Counted from the first letter of the stretch, positions 7,527 to 15,285 are shown. The stretch is 64,000 nucleotides of DNA from JBOGWP01 sp050693875 (GCA_050693875.1 JBOGWP010000095.1:1-64000), one strand, 5' to 3'. A program made the numbers and translations. Notes: generated by a model from the letters alone, not told the origin.

Positions 7527-8312
7527 TCAGGCCTCGTCGGTCAGCTCCTCTCCCTCGGGAACGCCGACCTCGGCCCGGAACTGCTCGTAGCCCTTGGCCT
7601 CGAGCTCCTGGGCGAGGTCCTTGCCGCCCGAGCGGACGATTCGGCCGGCCATGAGGACGTGGACATACATGGGCTCGATGTAGTTCAGCAGGCGCTGGTA
7701 GTGCGTGATGAGGAGCATGCCGCGCTGGTCGTTGTGGATGCGCGTGACGCCCGAGGCGACCTCGCGGAGGGCGTCGATGTCGAGGCCGGTGTCGGTCTCG
7801 TCGAGGATCGCCATCTCGGGGTCGAGCACCGCCATCTGCAGGACCTCGGCGCGCTTGCGCTCGCCGCCGGAGAAGCCCTGGTTGACGTAGCGATTGATCA
7901 GCGCCTCGCCCACCTCGAGCAGGTCCATCTTCTCCTGGAGGTAGCGGCGGAACTCCAGGGGGCCGAGCTGCTTGTCGGCGTGCACCGCGTTGTAGGCGGT
8001 GCGGAGGAAGTTGACCACGGAAACGCCGGGGATCTCGGTCGGGTACTGGAAGGCGAGGAACATGCCCAGCCGAGCCCGCTGCTCGGGCGCCAGCCCCACG
8101 ATGTCCTCGCCCTGGTAGAGGATGCGGCCCTGCCCGACCTCATAGCCAGGCTTGCCCAGCAGCGCATTGGCCAGCGTGGACTTGCCGGATCCGTTGGGCC
8201 CCATGATGGCGTGGATCTCGCCCGGGAGGATCTTGAGCTCGACGCCGCGCAGGATTTGCTTGCCCTCCACGGAGACGTGGAGGTCCTCGATCGTCAGGAT
8301 GGGTTCGCTCAT
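7527..8312 (-). CDS. sufC: SufC ABC-type ATPase
   Basis: 261 residues. SufC powers the SufB-SufD scaffold. Walker A GPNGSGKS (about 38-45), the ABC signature GFSGGERKR (about 147-154) and Walker B MAILDETDTGLD (about 167-178) are all present, as is the family-typical AFQYP Q-loop. ATG 8312 has a strong AGGAGGAG upstream. The gene lies directly downstream of a 76-bp tandem repeat; each repeat copy also contains an ATGAGCGAA(C/G)CC string resembling this gene's own first codons. Confidence 0.97.
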   Translation of the reverse strand: MSEPILTIEDLHVSVEGKQILRGVELKILPGEIHAIMGPNGSGKSTLANALLGKPGYEVGQGRILYQGEDIVGLAPEQRARLGMFLAFQYPTEIPGVSVVNFLRTAYNAVHADKQLGPLEFRRYLQEKMDLLEVGEALINRYVNQGFSGGERKRAEVLQMAVLDPEMAILDETDTGLDIDALREVASGVTRIHNDQRGMLLITHYQRLLNYIEPMYVHVLMAGRIVRSGGKDLAQELEAKGYEQFRAEVGVPEGEELTDEA

Positions 8313-8334
8313 CTCCTCCTCCTCGCGGCTCTTC

Positions 8335-8535
8335 CGCTCCATCGAACTGGGGGGTTGTCGGCGGAACTCCCCGTGGCTTCGCTCATCCGCATCCTCGCTT
8401 GCGGGTCGCCCGCTCCATCGAACTGGGGGGTTGTCGGGGGAACTCCCCGTGGGTTCGCTCATCCGCTTCCTCGCTTGCGGGTCGCCCGCTCCATCAAACT
8501 GGGGGGTTGTCGGGGGAACTCCCCCGACTGTGCGG
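8335..8535 (-). repeat. 76-bp tandem repeat, about 2.6 copies
   Basis: Units at 8335-8410 and 8411-8486 plus a partial third from 8487. They differ at a few positions. The third copy has A where the others have G at the CATC(A/G)AACTGG site, which creates the TGA stop of the upstream Rieske gene. The minus strand of the third copy forms the hairpin TCGGGGG-AGTT-CCCCCGA (8510-8527). The repeat fills the sufC/Rieske gap and encodes the last residues of the Rieske protein. Confidence 0.92.
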
Positions 8536-8847
8536 GGCCCGCACGTAGACGTCACCGCCGTCGACCTTCACCTCGTAGACGTCAATCGGCTGCGTCGCGG
8601 GCAGGTTCCTCACCTGGCCGGTCCGCATCGAGAAGCGGGAGCCGTGCAGGGGGCACTCGATCTCGTCTCCCTCGATCCAGCCGTCGTGCATCTCGGCGTA
8701 CTCGTGCGAGCAGATGTCGTGCGTGGCGAGGAACTCGCCGTCCACGCAGGCGAGGGCCACCGGCTCCTCGTCGACAAAGACCTGCGCGATGTGCCCGGGC
8801 TTCAAGTCGTCCGCCGAGGCGACCCGGACCCATCCGTTCTCCGCCAT
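8494..8847 (-). CDS. Rieske-type [2Fe-2S] ferredoxin of the SUF cluster
   Basis: 117 residues. The Rieske ligands are Cys46-x-His48 (ICSHEY) and Cys65-x2-His68 (CPLHGS), the small soluble ferredoxin type commonly found between sufD and sufC in Actinomycetota. It may deliver electrons during cluster assembly, though its exact role there is not established. ATG 8847 overlaps the end of sufD by 46 nt. The last residues (HSRGSSPDNPPV) are encoded by the 76-bp repeat and look like a non-native tail. Confidence 0.92.
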   Translation of the reverse strand: MAENGWVRVASADDLKPGHIAQVFVDEEPVALACVDGEFLATHDICSHEYAEMHDGWIEGDEIECPLHGSRFSMRTGQVRNLPATQPIDVYEVKVDGGDVYVRAPHSRGSSPDNPPV

Positions 8848-10145
8848 GATCCCTCCAGCTTTCTCTCGATGGCATCGTGGAGGACCGCGCGGACCTCCTC
8901 GATGCGGATGCGGGTGATGACGTCCTCGAAGAATCCCGTGACGATGAGGCGCTGGGCCTCGGCGCTGTCGATCCCACGGGTCTGCAGGTAGAAGAGCTCG
9001 TTCTCGTCGATCTGGCCGACGCTGGCGCCATGGGTGCAGCGCAGGTCGTTGTTCTTGATCTCCAGCTCCGGCTTGGTGTCGGCCTTGGCGTTGTCGGAGA
9101 GCACGAGGTTGCGGTTGAGCTGATAGGCGTCGGTCTTCGCGGCCTGTTCGTGCACCCGGATCAGCCCCGAGTAGACCGATCGCGACTCGTCCTTGAGTGC
9201 GCCCTTGTACAGCAGGTCGGAGGTCGACCCACCGGCGACGTGGTCCTGGAGCGTGCGGTGGTCGAAGTGCTGGCCGTGCTCGGCGAAGTAGAGGCCGAGC
9301 ATCTCCGAGCTGGAGCCCTGCCCGCGGATGACCCCGTCGGTCTCGATGCGCGAGAAGCGTCCGCCGAGCGTCACGACCAGGCTTCGCAGCGTCACGTCGC
9401 GGCTCGAGACCGCTCGCTGGGCGGCGAAGTGCCACACCTCCTCGCTGTACTCCTGCAGGGAGGCGAAGGTCACTCGCGATCCCTGCCCGCAGACGATCTC
9501 CACGGCGCCGTTCGACAGGGCGGGCCCGTCGAGGTCGGGGGAGCGGAGCCGCTCGAAGTAGAGGAGCTCGGCTCCCTCCTCCACGATGATCAGCGTGTGG
9601 GGAAAGATCGAGCCCCCGGCCTGATCGATCCAGCGCTGGCTCTCCACCGGCACCGTGACGCTGGTGCCGCGGGGGACGTAGAGGAAGGTCCCGCCGCAGA
9701 ACATCGCTCCATGCAGCGCGGTGAGGAGGTGCCGTCCGACGTCCACCGATCCGAACAGGTGCTCCTTCAGGAAGTCGCCGTGCTCGGCGACGGCGGTGTG
9801 GATGTCGGTGAGCACGACCCCCTGCTTCCCCAGCCCGGCGTCGAGCTGCTTGAGAACCACGTCGGCGTCGCGCTGGACGATGTAGCCGGCCCGCTCGCCC
9901 TCCTGGCCGAGAAGGGCGCGGGCCTCGCTGGTCAGCTCGTTCGCGGTCCCCGGGCGGATGGGGGAGAAGCCGTCGAGGCGGAACTTGAGGCGCCGGAGGT
10001 CGGTGTAGCGCCAGGGCTCCTGCTTCTCGCGGGGGAGCTCCATCGACTCGAACGTGCTCCACGCCGCCAGACGGCGCTCGAGCACCCAGCCCGGCTCGCC
10101 CAGGGCGGCGGACAGGGCCTCGACGTCTTCCCGACTGAATGCCAT
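8802..10145 (-). CDS. sufD: SufD, Fe-S assembly scaffold subunit
   Basis: 447 residues, normal length. SufD pairs with SufB and SufC to build and transfer clusters. The C-terminal beta-helix core is typical: GGSTSDLLYKG, NLVLSDNAKADTKPELEIKN and the family motif CTHGASVGQIDENELFYLQ with the conserved His. ATG 10145. Its 3' end overlaps the Rieske start. Unlike most suf operons, sufB and sufD are separated by 277 bp containing a hairpin and a dispersed repeat. Confidence 0.95.
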   Translation of the reverse strand: MAFSREDVEALSAALGEPGWVLERRLAAWSTFESMELPREKQEPWRYTDLRRLKFRLDGFSPIRPGTANELTSEARALLGQEGERAGYIVQRDADVVLKQLDAGLGKQGVVLTDIHTAVAEHGDFLKEHLFGSVDVGRHLLTALHGAMFCGGTFLYVPRGTSVTVPVESQRWIDQAGGSIFPHTLIIVEEGAELLYFERLRSPDLDGPALSNGAVEIVCGQGSRVTFASLQEYSEEVWHFAAQRAVSSRDVTLRSLVVTLGGRFSRIETDGVIRGQGSSSEMLGLYFAEHGQHFDHRTLQDHVAGGSTSDLLYKGALKDESRSVYSGLIRVHEQAAKTDAYQLNRNLVLSDNAKADTKPELEIKNNDLRCTHGASVGQIDENELFYLQTRGIDSAEAQRLIVTGFFEDVITRIRIEEVRAVLHDAIERKLEGSWRRTDGSGSPRRTT

Positions 10146-10193
10146 TGCTCAGGTACCTCTCTCCCCGCGTGCGCCGTGAGGATCCCCAAGTCA

Positions 10194-10227
10194 CAAATCG
10201 AGACCGGCCGTAGCCAGCCTCGATTTG
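10194..10227 (-). promoter_or_regulatory. hairpin/palindrome upstream of sufD
   Basis: CAAATCGAG (10194-10202) and CTCGATTTG (10219-10227) are perfect 9-bp inverted arms around a 16-nt loop, about 50 nt upstream of the sufD start. It could be an operator or an RNA hairpin that adjusts sufB:sufD levels. Confidence 0.35.
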
Positions 10228-10248
10228 CGGGAAGGGAAGGAACGACTC

Positions 10249-10415
10249 AGCGGGTCGCTTCGCTCCCCGTCCTAGGCATGGGGCCGCCTCCGGCGGCGTC
10301 TTTCAATTCCGGCAGGGCCTCACTTCGTTCGGCGCCTGCCGGGCCTTTCGTGACGTGCGCCCCATCCTGCTCACGTCCGAAAACTCGACTCAGTCGCACC
10401 ACCCTCGGCACGTCA
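10249..10415 (-). repeat. dispersed intergenic repeat, copy 1
   Basis: Read on the minus strand it begins just after the sufB stop and shares long stretches with 43060-43290 (plus strand): GAGTC(G/A)AGTTTT, GGCCCGGCAGGCGCCGAACG, GAGGCCCTGCCGG and GGGGAGC(G/C)AAGCGACCCGCT. CCGGCAGG and CCTGCCGG form an internal hairpin. Confidence 0.75.
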
Positions 10416-10422
10416 TCCAAGG

Positions 10423-11853
10423 CTATCCGACTGATCCCTCCATCTGCAGCTGGATCAGGCGGTTGAGCTCTACGGCGTACTCCAGCGGAAGTTCCTTGGT
10501 GATCGGCTCGATGAAGCCCCGCACGATCAGGCTCATCGCCTCGGCCTCGTCGATGCCCCGGCTCTGCAGGTAGAAGAGCTGCTCGTCGCCGATCTTCGAG
10601 ACGGTGGCCTCGTGGGAGACGGCGGCGGTCTCCTCCTCGATCTCGTTGTAGGGGTAGGTGTCGCTGCGCGAGCGGTCGTCGAGGATCAGGGCGTCGCAGC
10701 GCACGTTCGACTTCGCCTTCGTGGCTCCGTCCTCGATGCGGACGAGCCCCCGGTATCCGGCGCGGCCCCCGTCCTTGCTGATCGACTTCGAGATGATCGA
10801 CGACTGGGTTTGGGGGGCGACGTGGACGCACTTGCCGCCGGCGTCCTGGTGCTGGCCGTCGCCGGCGTAGGCGACCGAGAGGATCTCTCCCTTGGCGCCC
10901 TTGCCCATCAGGTAGACCGACGGGTACTTCATCGTGACCTTCGAGCCGAGGTTCCCGTCGACCCACTCCATCGTGGCGCCGTCGTAGGCGACGGCGCGCT
11001 TGGTCACCAGGTTGTAGACGTTGTTCGACCAGTTCTGGATCGTCGTGTACCGGCACCGGGCGCCATCCTTCACGATGATCTCGACCACGGCGGAGTGGAG
11101 CGAGTCGGAGGAGTAGATGGGGGCCGAGCAGCCCTCGACGTAGTGCACCCAGCTCCCCTCGTCGACGATGATCAGCGTCCGCTCGAACTGGCCCATGTTC
11201 TCCTGGTTGATCCGGAAGTAGGCCTGGAGCGGGATCTCGACCGACACGCCCGGCGGCACGTAGATGAACGATCCGCCCGACCAGACCGCCGAGTTGAGGG
11301 CGGAGAACTTGTTGTCGTTGGGCGGGATGATCGTCCCGAAGTACTCCTTGACCAGGTCGGGGTGCTCACGCACCGCGCTGTCGGTGTCGGTGAAGATGAC
11401 CCCGAGCGCCTCGAGCTCCTTCTTGGTCGAGTGGTAGACGACCTCGCTCTCGTACTGGGCGGTGACGCCCCCGAGGTAGCTCTTCTCCGCCTCGGGGATC
11501 CCGAGCTTGTCCCAGGTCTCGCGGATCTCGGGAGGCATGTCCTCCCAGCTCTTCACCTTCTCGGTGGGCTTGATGTAGTAGTAGAACTCGTCGAAGTCGA
11601 TGCCGGAGAGATCGGCTCCCCACGAAGGCATCGGCCGGCGCACGAAGTAGTCGAGCGAGCGGTGCCGGAACTTCCGCATCCAGTCGGGCTCGCTCTTCCG
11701 GTCGGAGATCTGGTCGATCACCGCGTGGGAGAGCCCGCGCTGAGGCTTCTCGACGTAGTTCGTCCGGTCGTGCCAGCCGTACTTGTATCCCTGCTTGAGC
11801 TGGCGGACCTCGTCGTTCTCGACCAGTGCGGGGTCACGCGCCTCGGTCACCAT
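10423..11853 (-). CDS. sufB: SufB, Fe-S assembly scaffold subunit
   Basis: 476 residues, full length. SufB is the central scaffold of SufBCD. Recognisable blocks are YKYGWHD near the N-terminus, GGSFIYVPPGVSVEIPLQ, the GCSAPIY segment, NVRCDALI and the C-terminal EATVSKIGDEQLFYLQSRG with family-conserved residues. ATG 11853 follows GAGGAGG. It is the first gene of the suf transcript, downstream of a near-consensus promoter and a DtxR/IdeR-type palindrome. Confidence 0.97.
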   Translation of the reverse strand: MVTEARDPALVENDEVRQLKQGYKYGWHDRTNYVEKPQRGLSHAVIDQISDRKSEPDWMRKFRHRSLDYFVRRPMPSWGADLSGIDFDEFYYYIKPTEKVKSWEDMPPEIRETWDKLGIPEAEKSYLGGVTAQYESEVVYHSTKKELEALGVIFTDTDSAVREHPDLVKEYFGTIIPPNDNKFSALNSAVWSGGSFIYVPPGVSVEIPLQAYFRINQENMGQFERTLIIVDEGSWVHYVEGCSAPIYSSDSLHSAVVEIIVKDGARCRYTTIQNWSNNVYNLVTKRAVAYDGATMEWVDGNLGSKVTMKYPSVYLMGKGAKGEILSVAYAGDGQHQDAGGKCVHVAPQTQSSIISKSISKDGGRAGYRGLVRIEDGATKAKSNVRCDALILDDRSRSDTYPYNEIEEETAAVSHEATVSKIGDEQLFYLQSRGIDEAEAMSLIVRGFIEPITKELPLEYAVELNRLIQLQMEGSVG

Positions 11854-11902
11854 AATCCGAACCTCCTCGTGATCGCGCCGGTTGTCGTTCCCTTTGCCTA
11901 CG

Positions 11903-11931
11903 ATTATAGTCCCCGAGGTTAGGTTTGCCTA
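11903..11931 (-). promoter_or_regulatory. suf operon promoter
   Basis: A perfect TATAAT on the minus strand (11908-11903) with TAGGCA (11931-11926) at 17-nt spacing as -35, about 50 nt upstream of the sufB ATG. The -35 lies inside the DtxR/IdeR-like palindrome. Confidence 0.7.
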
Positions 11932-11937
11932 ACCCCA
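11919..11937. promoter_or_regulatory. DtxR/IdeR-type iron box over the suf promoter
   Basis: TTAGGTTTGCCTAACCCCA matches 15 of 19 positions of the classic box TTAGGTTAGGCTAACCTAA. The arms GGTTAGG (11917-11923) and CCTAACC (11928-11934) are exact complements. It overlaps the -35, so iron-loaded repressor binding would block sufB transcription. No dtxR/ideR gene is in the window. Confidence 0.65.
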
Positions 11938-11961
11938 GGTGCGACTGCCGCGGGAATCGCC

Positions 11962-12414
11962 CTATTCGGGCTCCAGCAGTTCGACCCGCATCACCTCGGC
12001 CTCGTGGGCCATCGCCCGGATCATGCCCCGGTGGACGGGGTTTCGCATTCGCCGCAGCACCTCCTGCGGGTCCTCCTCCGGATCCGGCTCCACCCGTCCC
12101 CGGTAGCGCCGGCCCTCGACCCACACCGACACGCTGCCGGCGGCCAGCGCATTGCGGACCCAGTCGGCACCCCGTCCGTGCTCGGCGACGACGAGGAGGG
12201 TGCTCGGGCCGACCCGCAGGCAGCCCACGGGAGTCCGCCGACGGATCCCGGACTTGCGCCCCACGTGCTCGAGGACGATGGCGCGCTTGGGCGAGTAGGG
12301 GGGAGCAGGGAGCCCGCGGGTGAGGAGGGCGATTGCAGCCTTGTTGATCGTGACGCGGCCGAGGTGCTGGACGGCCCGCTGCGTCCGGTAGCGGGCCGAG
12401 CCCTTTGCGGCTAT
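11962..12414 (-). CDS. deazaflavin-dependent nitroreductase-like protein, non-standard start
   Basis: About 150 residues if read from 12414. The sequence RYRTQRAVQHLGRV...GRKSGIRRRTPVG...VVAEHGRGADWVRN matches the small split-beta-barrel family that uses F420 or a related deazaflavin. No ATG, GTG or TTG occurs between the trpF stop and the conserved domain. The only plausible initiator is ATA at 12414-12412, which overlaps the trpF TAG as ATAG, mimicking an ATGA coupling. ATC at 12348 would cut into the domain. It may start at a rare codon or carry a start-codon mutation. Substrate unknown. Confidence 0.6.
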   Translation of the reverse strand: MAAKGSARYRTQRAVQHLGRVTINKAAIALLTRGLPAPPYSPKRAIVLEHVGRKSGIRRRTPVGCLRVGPSTLLVVAEHGRGADWVRNALAAGSVSVWVEGRRYRGRVEPDPEEDPQEVLRRMRNPVHRGMIRAMAHEAEVMRVELLEPE

Positions 12415-13106
12415 GCGCGTGCCGCCTTCGGGATGGCCGCACCGGCCCCCGCCGCGGCCAGATCGGCATCCGCGCGGCGGACCGCTCGGACGAACGCCCG
12501 CACCTTGTCGTGGTCCTTGCGGCCCGGGGAGTGCTCCACGCCGGCCGAGACATCGACTCCCCACGGATGGACTGCGCGCACGAGGCGGCCGACGGTTCGT
12601 GGCGTCAGGCCCCCGGCGATCATCAGCCGGCGTACCTTCAGGCCGGCAAGCCAGGTGGCGGGAATGCGCCGGCTCCGCCGGGTGGGGCTGGCCGGATCCT
12701 TCGTGTCGACGAGGACGGCGTCGGAGGGCCACGATCCGACCTCGGCGAGGCCGCCTGCCGTCCGGGCACGGAACGCCTTCACGATGAACAGATGGGGATG
12801 AGAGCGGCGAAGCTCCTCGATCGCCTCCGGAGGTTCGCTCCCGTGCAGTTGCACCGCATCGAGACCGACCAGACCGACGATCTCGGCGATGCCCTGAAGC
12901 TCGGCGTCGACGAAGACGCCGAACTTCAGCACCGACGGGTGCACATGTCGCGCGATCTGATGGGCGCGGTACACGGAGACTCGCCGGGGGCTCGGAGCGA
13001 GGACAAAGCCGACGGCGTTGGCACCCGCCCGGACCGCCGCCCGGGCATCGTCGACTGTGGTGATTCCGCAGATCTTGACGACGGTCGCGCCGGGTTGCCC
13101 ACCCAT
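12411..13106 (-). CDS. trpF: phosphoribosylanthranilate isomerase
   Basis: 231 residues, TIM barrel. TrpF converts N-(5-phosphoribosyl)anthranilate to CdRP in tryptophan synthesis. VKICGIT with Cys13, GVFVD, VQLHG, AGGL and the C-terminal GVDVSAGVE...GRKD phosphate-binding loop are all present. No other trp gene is nearby, so it is an isolated trpF. It overlaps the downstream reductase-like gene by a few bases. The Ala-rich last 20 residues extend beyond the barrel. Confidence 0.93.
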   Translation of the reverse strand: MGGQPGATVVKICGITTVDDARAAVRAGANAVGFVLAPSPRRVSVYRAHQIARHVHPSVLKFGVFVDAELQGIAEIVGLVGLDAVQLHGSEPPEAIEELRRSHPHLFIVKAFRARTAGGLAEVGSWPSDAVLVDTKDPASPTRRSRRIPATWLAGLKVRRLMIAGGLTPRTVGRLVRAVHPWGVDVSAGVEHSPGRKDHDKVRAFVRAVRRADADLAAAGAGAAIPKAARA

Positions 13107-13165
13107 GCCGACGAGTGTATCCGGGAGCGATGTGAGGCTGCTCTTTCGGGCGGGGTTGCCGCACG

Positions 13166-13208
13166 CGATGGCGCCGCGTAGCGCTCATCGCAAGCGTGAT
13201 GCCAACAA
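13166..13208 (-). repeat. REP-like element, copy 1
   Basis: The minus strand reads TTGGCATCACGCTTGCGATG then AGCGCTACGCGGCGCCATCG. It starts 11 bp past the stop of the 13219-14064 gene and is about 83% alike to 14162-14206. Confidence 0.6.
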
Positions 13209-13218
13209 GCGGCGGGCC

Positions 13219-14064
13219 TCAGCGGCGGCGGCGCCGTCGCCTCCAGCGAACGATTGGGACGCTTCCCACGACGGCGGTCGCGGCAACCAGGGCCGCCGGT
13301 GTGTACGACCCGAGGAGGTGGCCGGCACCGGGGGCGGCCTCACGCTGACCGGGCGCCCCTCCCTCGGTCCGGCGTGTGCCGAGGGAGAGATCCCTCGCCG
13401 GCACCTGGGGGAGCGTATCGGCCAGCACGGCACCGAAGGCGACGTGCCCCTCCGGCTGGGCTGCGGCAGCCAACGCCGCATCCGGAGCCACCTCGATCGG
13501 AGGCGCCGGGTCGGGAGCGACGGCGGCGGGCGGCTGCGCAGTCCGCCCGGCGGGCTTCGCTTGAAGGGTTGGGTCCGAAGCGACAGTCTGCGGCCCCTGG
13601 GACTCGGCGAGGGTGGGTTCTGTCGACGCAGCGGACGCCGGTTCAGCGGCATATGCGCCCGCGTCGGCGCTCGTCGAGGGGGTCGGAGATGGGATGGCCG
13701 CCGGCGCGAGGACCTTGAAGGCCGCGACCGTCTTCCACGTGTAGCCGTTGGCCGTTGCGGTTCCAATCACGTAGTAGACGCCGGGCGAGACATCGGGGAT
13801 CTCGGCGGCAACAGAGAATGTCGGTCCCAGTGCCTGCGCCAGCGACGTGGCGTTGGAGCCGAACGAGATCGTGACGGGACCGGCGGGGAAGTCTCTCCCC
13901 GACAGCGTGATCTGGGTTCCCGGCGGACCCGAGTCGGGCGAGATCTTCAGCGAGGCGGCGGGACCGCACGCCCAGGCGAGCGAGACAAGCCCGAGAAGGT
14001 TCGCAAGCAGAAGGGCGGCCAGCAGCGCGGGATCGCGGCGACGGGCCCGATGACGTGAATCCAC
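13219..14064 (-). CDS. TIG/IPT-domain surface protein with C-terminal membrane anchor
   Basis: 281 residues from GTG 14064, preceded by GGGGGAG. An N-terminal signal segment (LLAALLLANLLGLVSLAWA) is followed by an Ig-like TIG fold (about residues 35-125: ISPDSGPPGTQITLSGRDF ... PDVSPGVYYVIG). A Pro/Ala-rich stalk follows, then a C-terminal hydrophobic segment (AALVAATAVVGSVPIV) and an Arg-rich tail. This is the layout of a wall-spanning, membrane-anchored surface protein, though no LPXTG is seen. Unknown ligand. REP-like elements sit just past its stop and past that of the next gene. Confidence 0.7.
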   Translation of the reverse strand: MDSRHRARRRDPALLAALLLANLLGLVSLAWACGPAASLKISPDSGPPGTQITLSGRDFPAGPVTISFGSNATSLAQALGPTFSVAAEIPDVSPGVYYVIGTATANGYTWKTVAAFKVLAPAAIPSPTPSTSADAGAYAAEPASAASTEPTLAESQGPQTVASDPTLQAKPAGRTAQPPAAVAPDPAPPIEVAPDAALAAAAQPEGHVAFGAVLADTLPQVPARDLSLGTRRTEGGAPGQREAAPGAGHLLGSYTPAALVAATAVVGSVPIVRWRRRRRRR

Positions 14065-14161
14065 CGCTCCCCCAATCTCACTCGAGTCCCGCGGAGCATG
14101 TTCCAGCAATCCGATCGTTTCGTCATCGGTGAATCTCCGCGACCAGCGCGGGCCGCCCATT

Positions 14162-14206
14162 CGATGGCGCCGGCGCAGCGCTCAGCGCAACGGGAATGCC
14201 AACGAA
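14162..14206 (-). repeat. REP-like element, copy 2
   Basis: The minus strand reads TTGGCATTCCCGTTGCGCTG then AGCGCTGCGCCGGCGCCATC, 23 bp downstream of the UspA-Rieske gene stop. Confidence 0.6.
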
Positions 14207-14228
14207 CGCAGAGTCCAGAGTCCATCCC

Positions 14229-15281
14229 TCAGTCCGAGGCGGCTCGGATCTCCTCTTGCCCCAGCGGCTCCTTCGCCGGCCCATGGACCACCGCGCCGTC
14301 GCGCGCATAGCGCGAGCCGTGGCAGGGACAGTCCCAGGTCTGCTCGGCGTCGTTCCAGTCCACGGTGCAGCCCATGTGGGTGCAACGAGGGGAGAGCGCG
14401 ATCGCGATGCCCGAATCGTCGAGAGAGACGGCGAGCTTCCTGCCGTCCACATCGACCAGCCCGCCGTGGCCGGGGACGAGGTCGGCGAGGGAGCGCCCGA
14501 TCGTCTTGGCGATCAGCACGTCACGGCCGGCCCCTTGGGCGACCTGCAGGGGGACTGCCCCGACGAAGAAGCGGCGGGCTCCGGCGACGCCCTTGTTGCC
14601 GACCACGATGAGGTCGCAGCCAGCTGCTTCGGCCACCTCGGGGATCTTCTCGCCCGGCGCGCCCTCCACGAGGCGTGTCTCCAGGCGCAGGGCCGGCACA
14701 GCTCCCGCGCCGGCGCGCTCGAGCGCGATCGCTCCGAGCAGCGGATCGCCTGCGACGTACACGAGGGTGACCCCCGCGCCCACCATCAGCCCGAGATCGA
14801 ACGCTTTCCGCACCGCCTCGGTGGCGGTAGGCGAGCCGTCGGTTCCGGCGAGGATTCTTCGGTAGATCCGGGGGCCCGGCTGGTCGGGGGTTTCGTCTCG
14901 CGTGTGCACGATGAGCACATCGCAGGGGGCGGCGTGGGCGGTCTGCTCGGCGACGCTGCCGAGCTTGAACCGGTGGACCCTGCCCATCCCGACATTGCCC
15001 ACCACGATGAGATCGGCGGCGACCTCGCTCGCGGCCTGGGCGAGGGCCTCCCCGGGGTCCCCGTCCCGAAGCGCCGTCTCGGCCGCGACCCCGTCGGCGC
15101 TGGCTGCCTCCGCCGCGGCGATCAGCGCCTGTTCGGAGCTGCTCGGCCTGGCACCCCGAGGCGCCGCCGTTGCGATCACGAGGCGGGCCCCCAGCCGCTT
15201 GGCCAGCCGCGCCGCCCGATGCTGGGCTCGCAGGGCGGTCTGCGAGCCATCGGTGCCGACGAGGATCGTGCGATAGCCCAC
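14229..15281 (-). CDS. UspA-UspA-Rieske fusion protein
   Basis: 350 residues from GTG 15281. Two universal-stress-protein domains occur in tandem (about 3-127 and 140-260), each ending in a nucleotide-loop-like motif (VGNVGMGRVHRFKLGS; VGNKGVAGARRFFVGA, the second with Ala for Ser/Thr). A C-terminal Rieske domain follows, with Cys300/His302 and Cys318/His321 as [2Fe-2S] ligands and Cys305/Cys320 placed for the usual disulfide. No transmembrane segment is seen. It lies 4 nt downstream of the membrane cupredoxin gene, so the two are one operon. Tandem UspA is common; joining it to a Rieske domain is unusual in my knowledge. Possibly a nucleotide-gated redox protein. Confidence 0.88.
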   Translation of the reverse strand: MGYRTILVGTDGSQTALRAQHRAARLAKRLGARLVIATAAPRGARPSSSEQALIAAAEAASADGVAAETALRDGDPGEALAQAASEVAADLIVVGNVGMGRVHRFKLGSVAEQTAHAAPCDVLIVHTRDETPDQPGPRIYRRILAGTDGSPTATEAVRKAFDLGLMVGAGVTLVYVAGDPLLGAIALERAGAGAVPALRLETRLVEGAPGEKIPEVAEAAGCDLIVVGNKGVAGARRFFVGAVPLQVAQGAGRDVLIAKTIGRSLADLVPGHGGLVDVDGRKLAVSLDDSGIAIALSPRCTHMGCTVDWNDAEQTWDCPCHGSRYARDGAVVHGPAKEPLGQEEIRAASD

Positions 15282-15285
15282 GGCG

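Noticed and set aside
8335..8535. CRISPR-like array
   Set aside because: The 76-bp units are adjacent with no unique spacers, and no cas genes are present; it is a plain tandem repeat.
14229..15281. Two separate genes (UspA protein and ferredoxin) rather than a fusion
   Set aside because: The frame is continuous with no stop, and no internal start with a ribosome site precedes the Rieske part; the linker (IGRSLADLVPGHG) is ordinary coding sequence.
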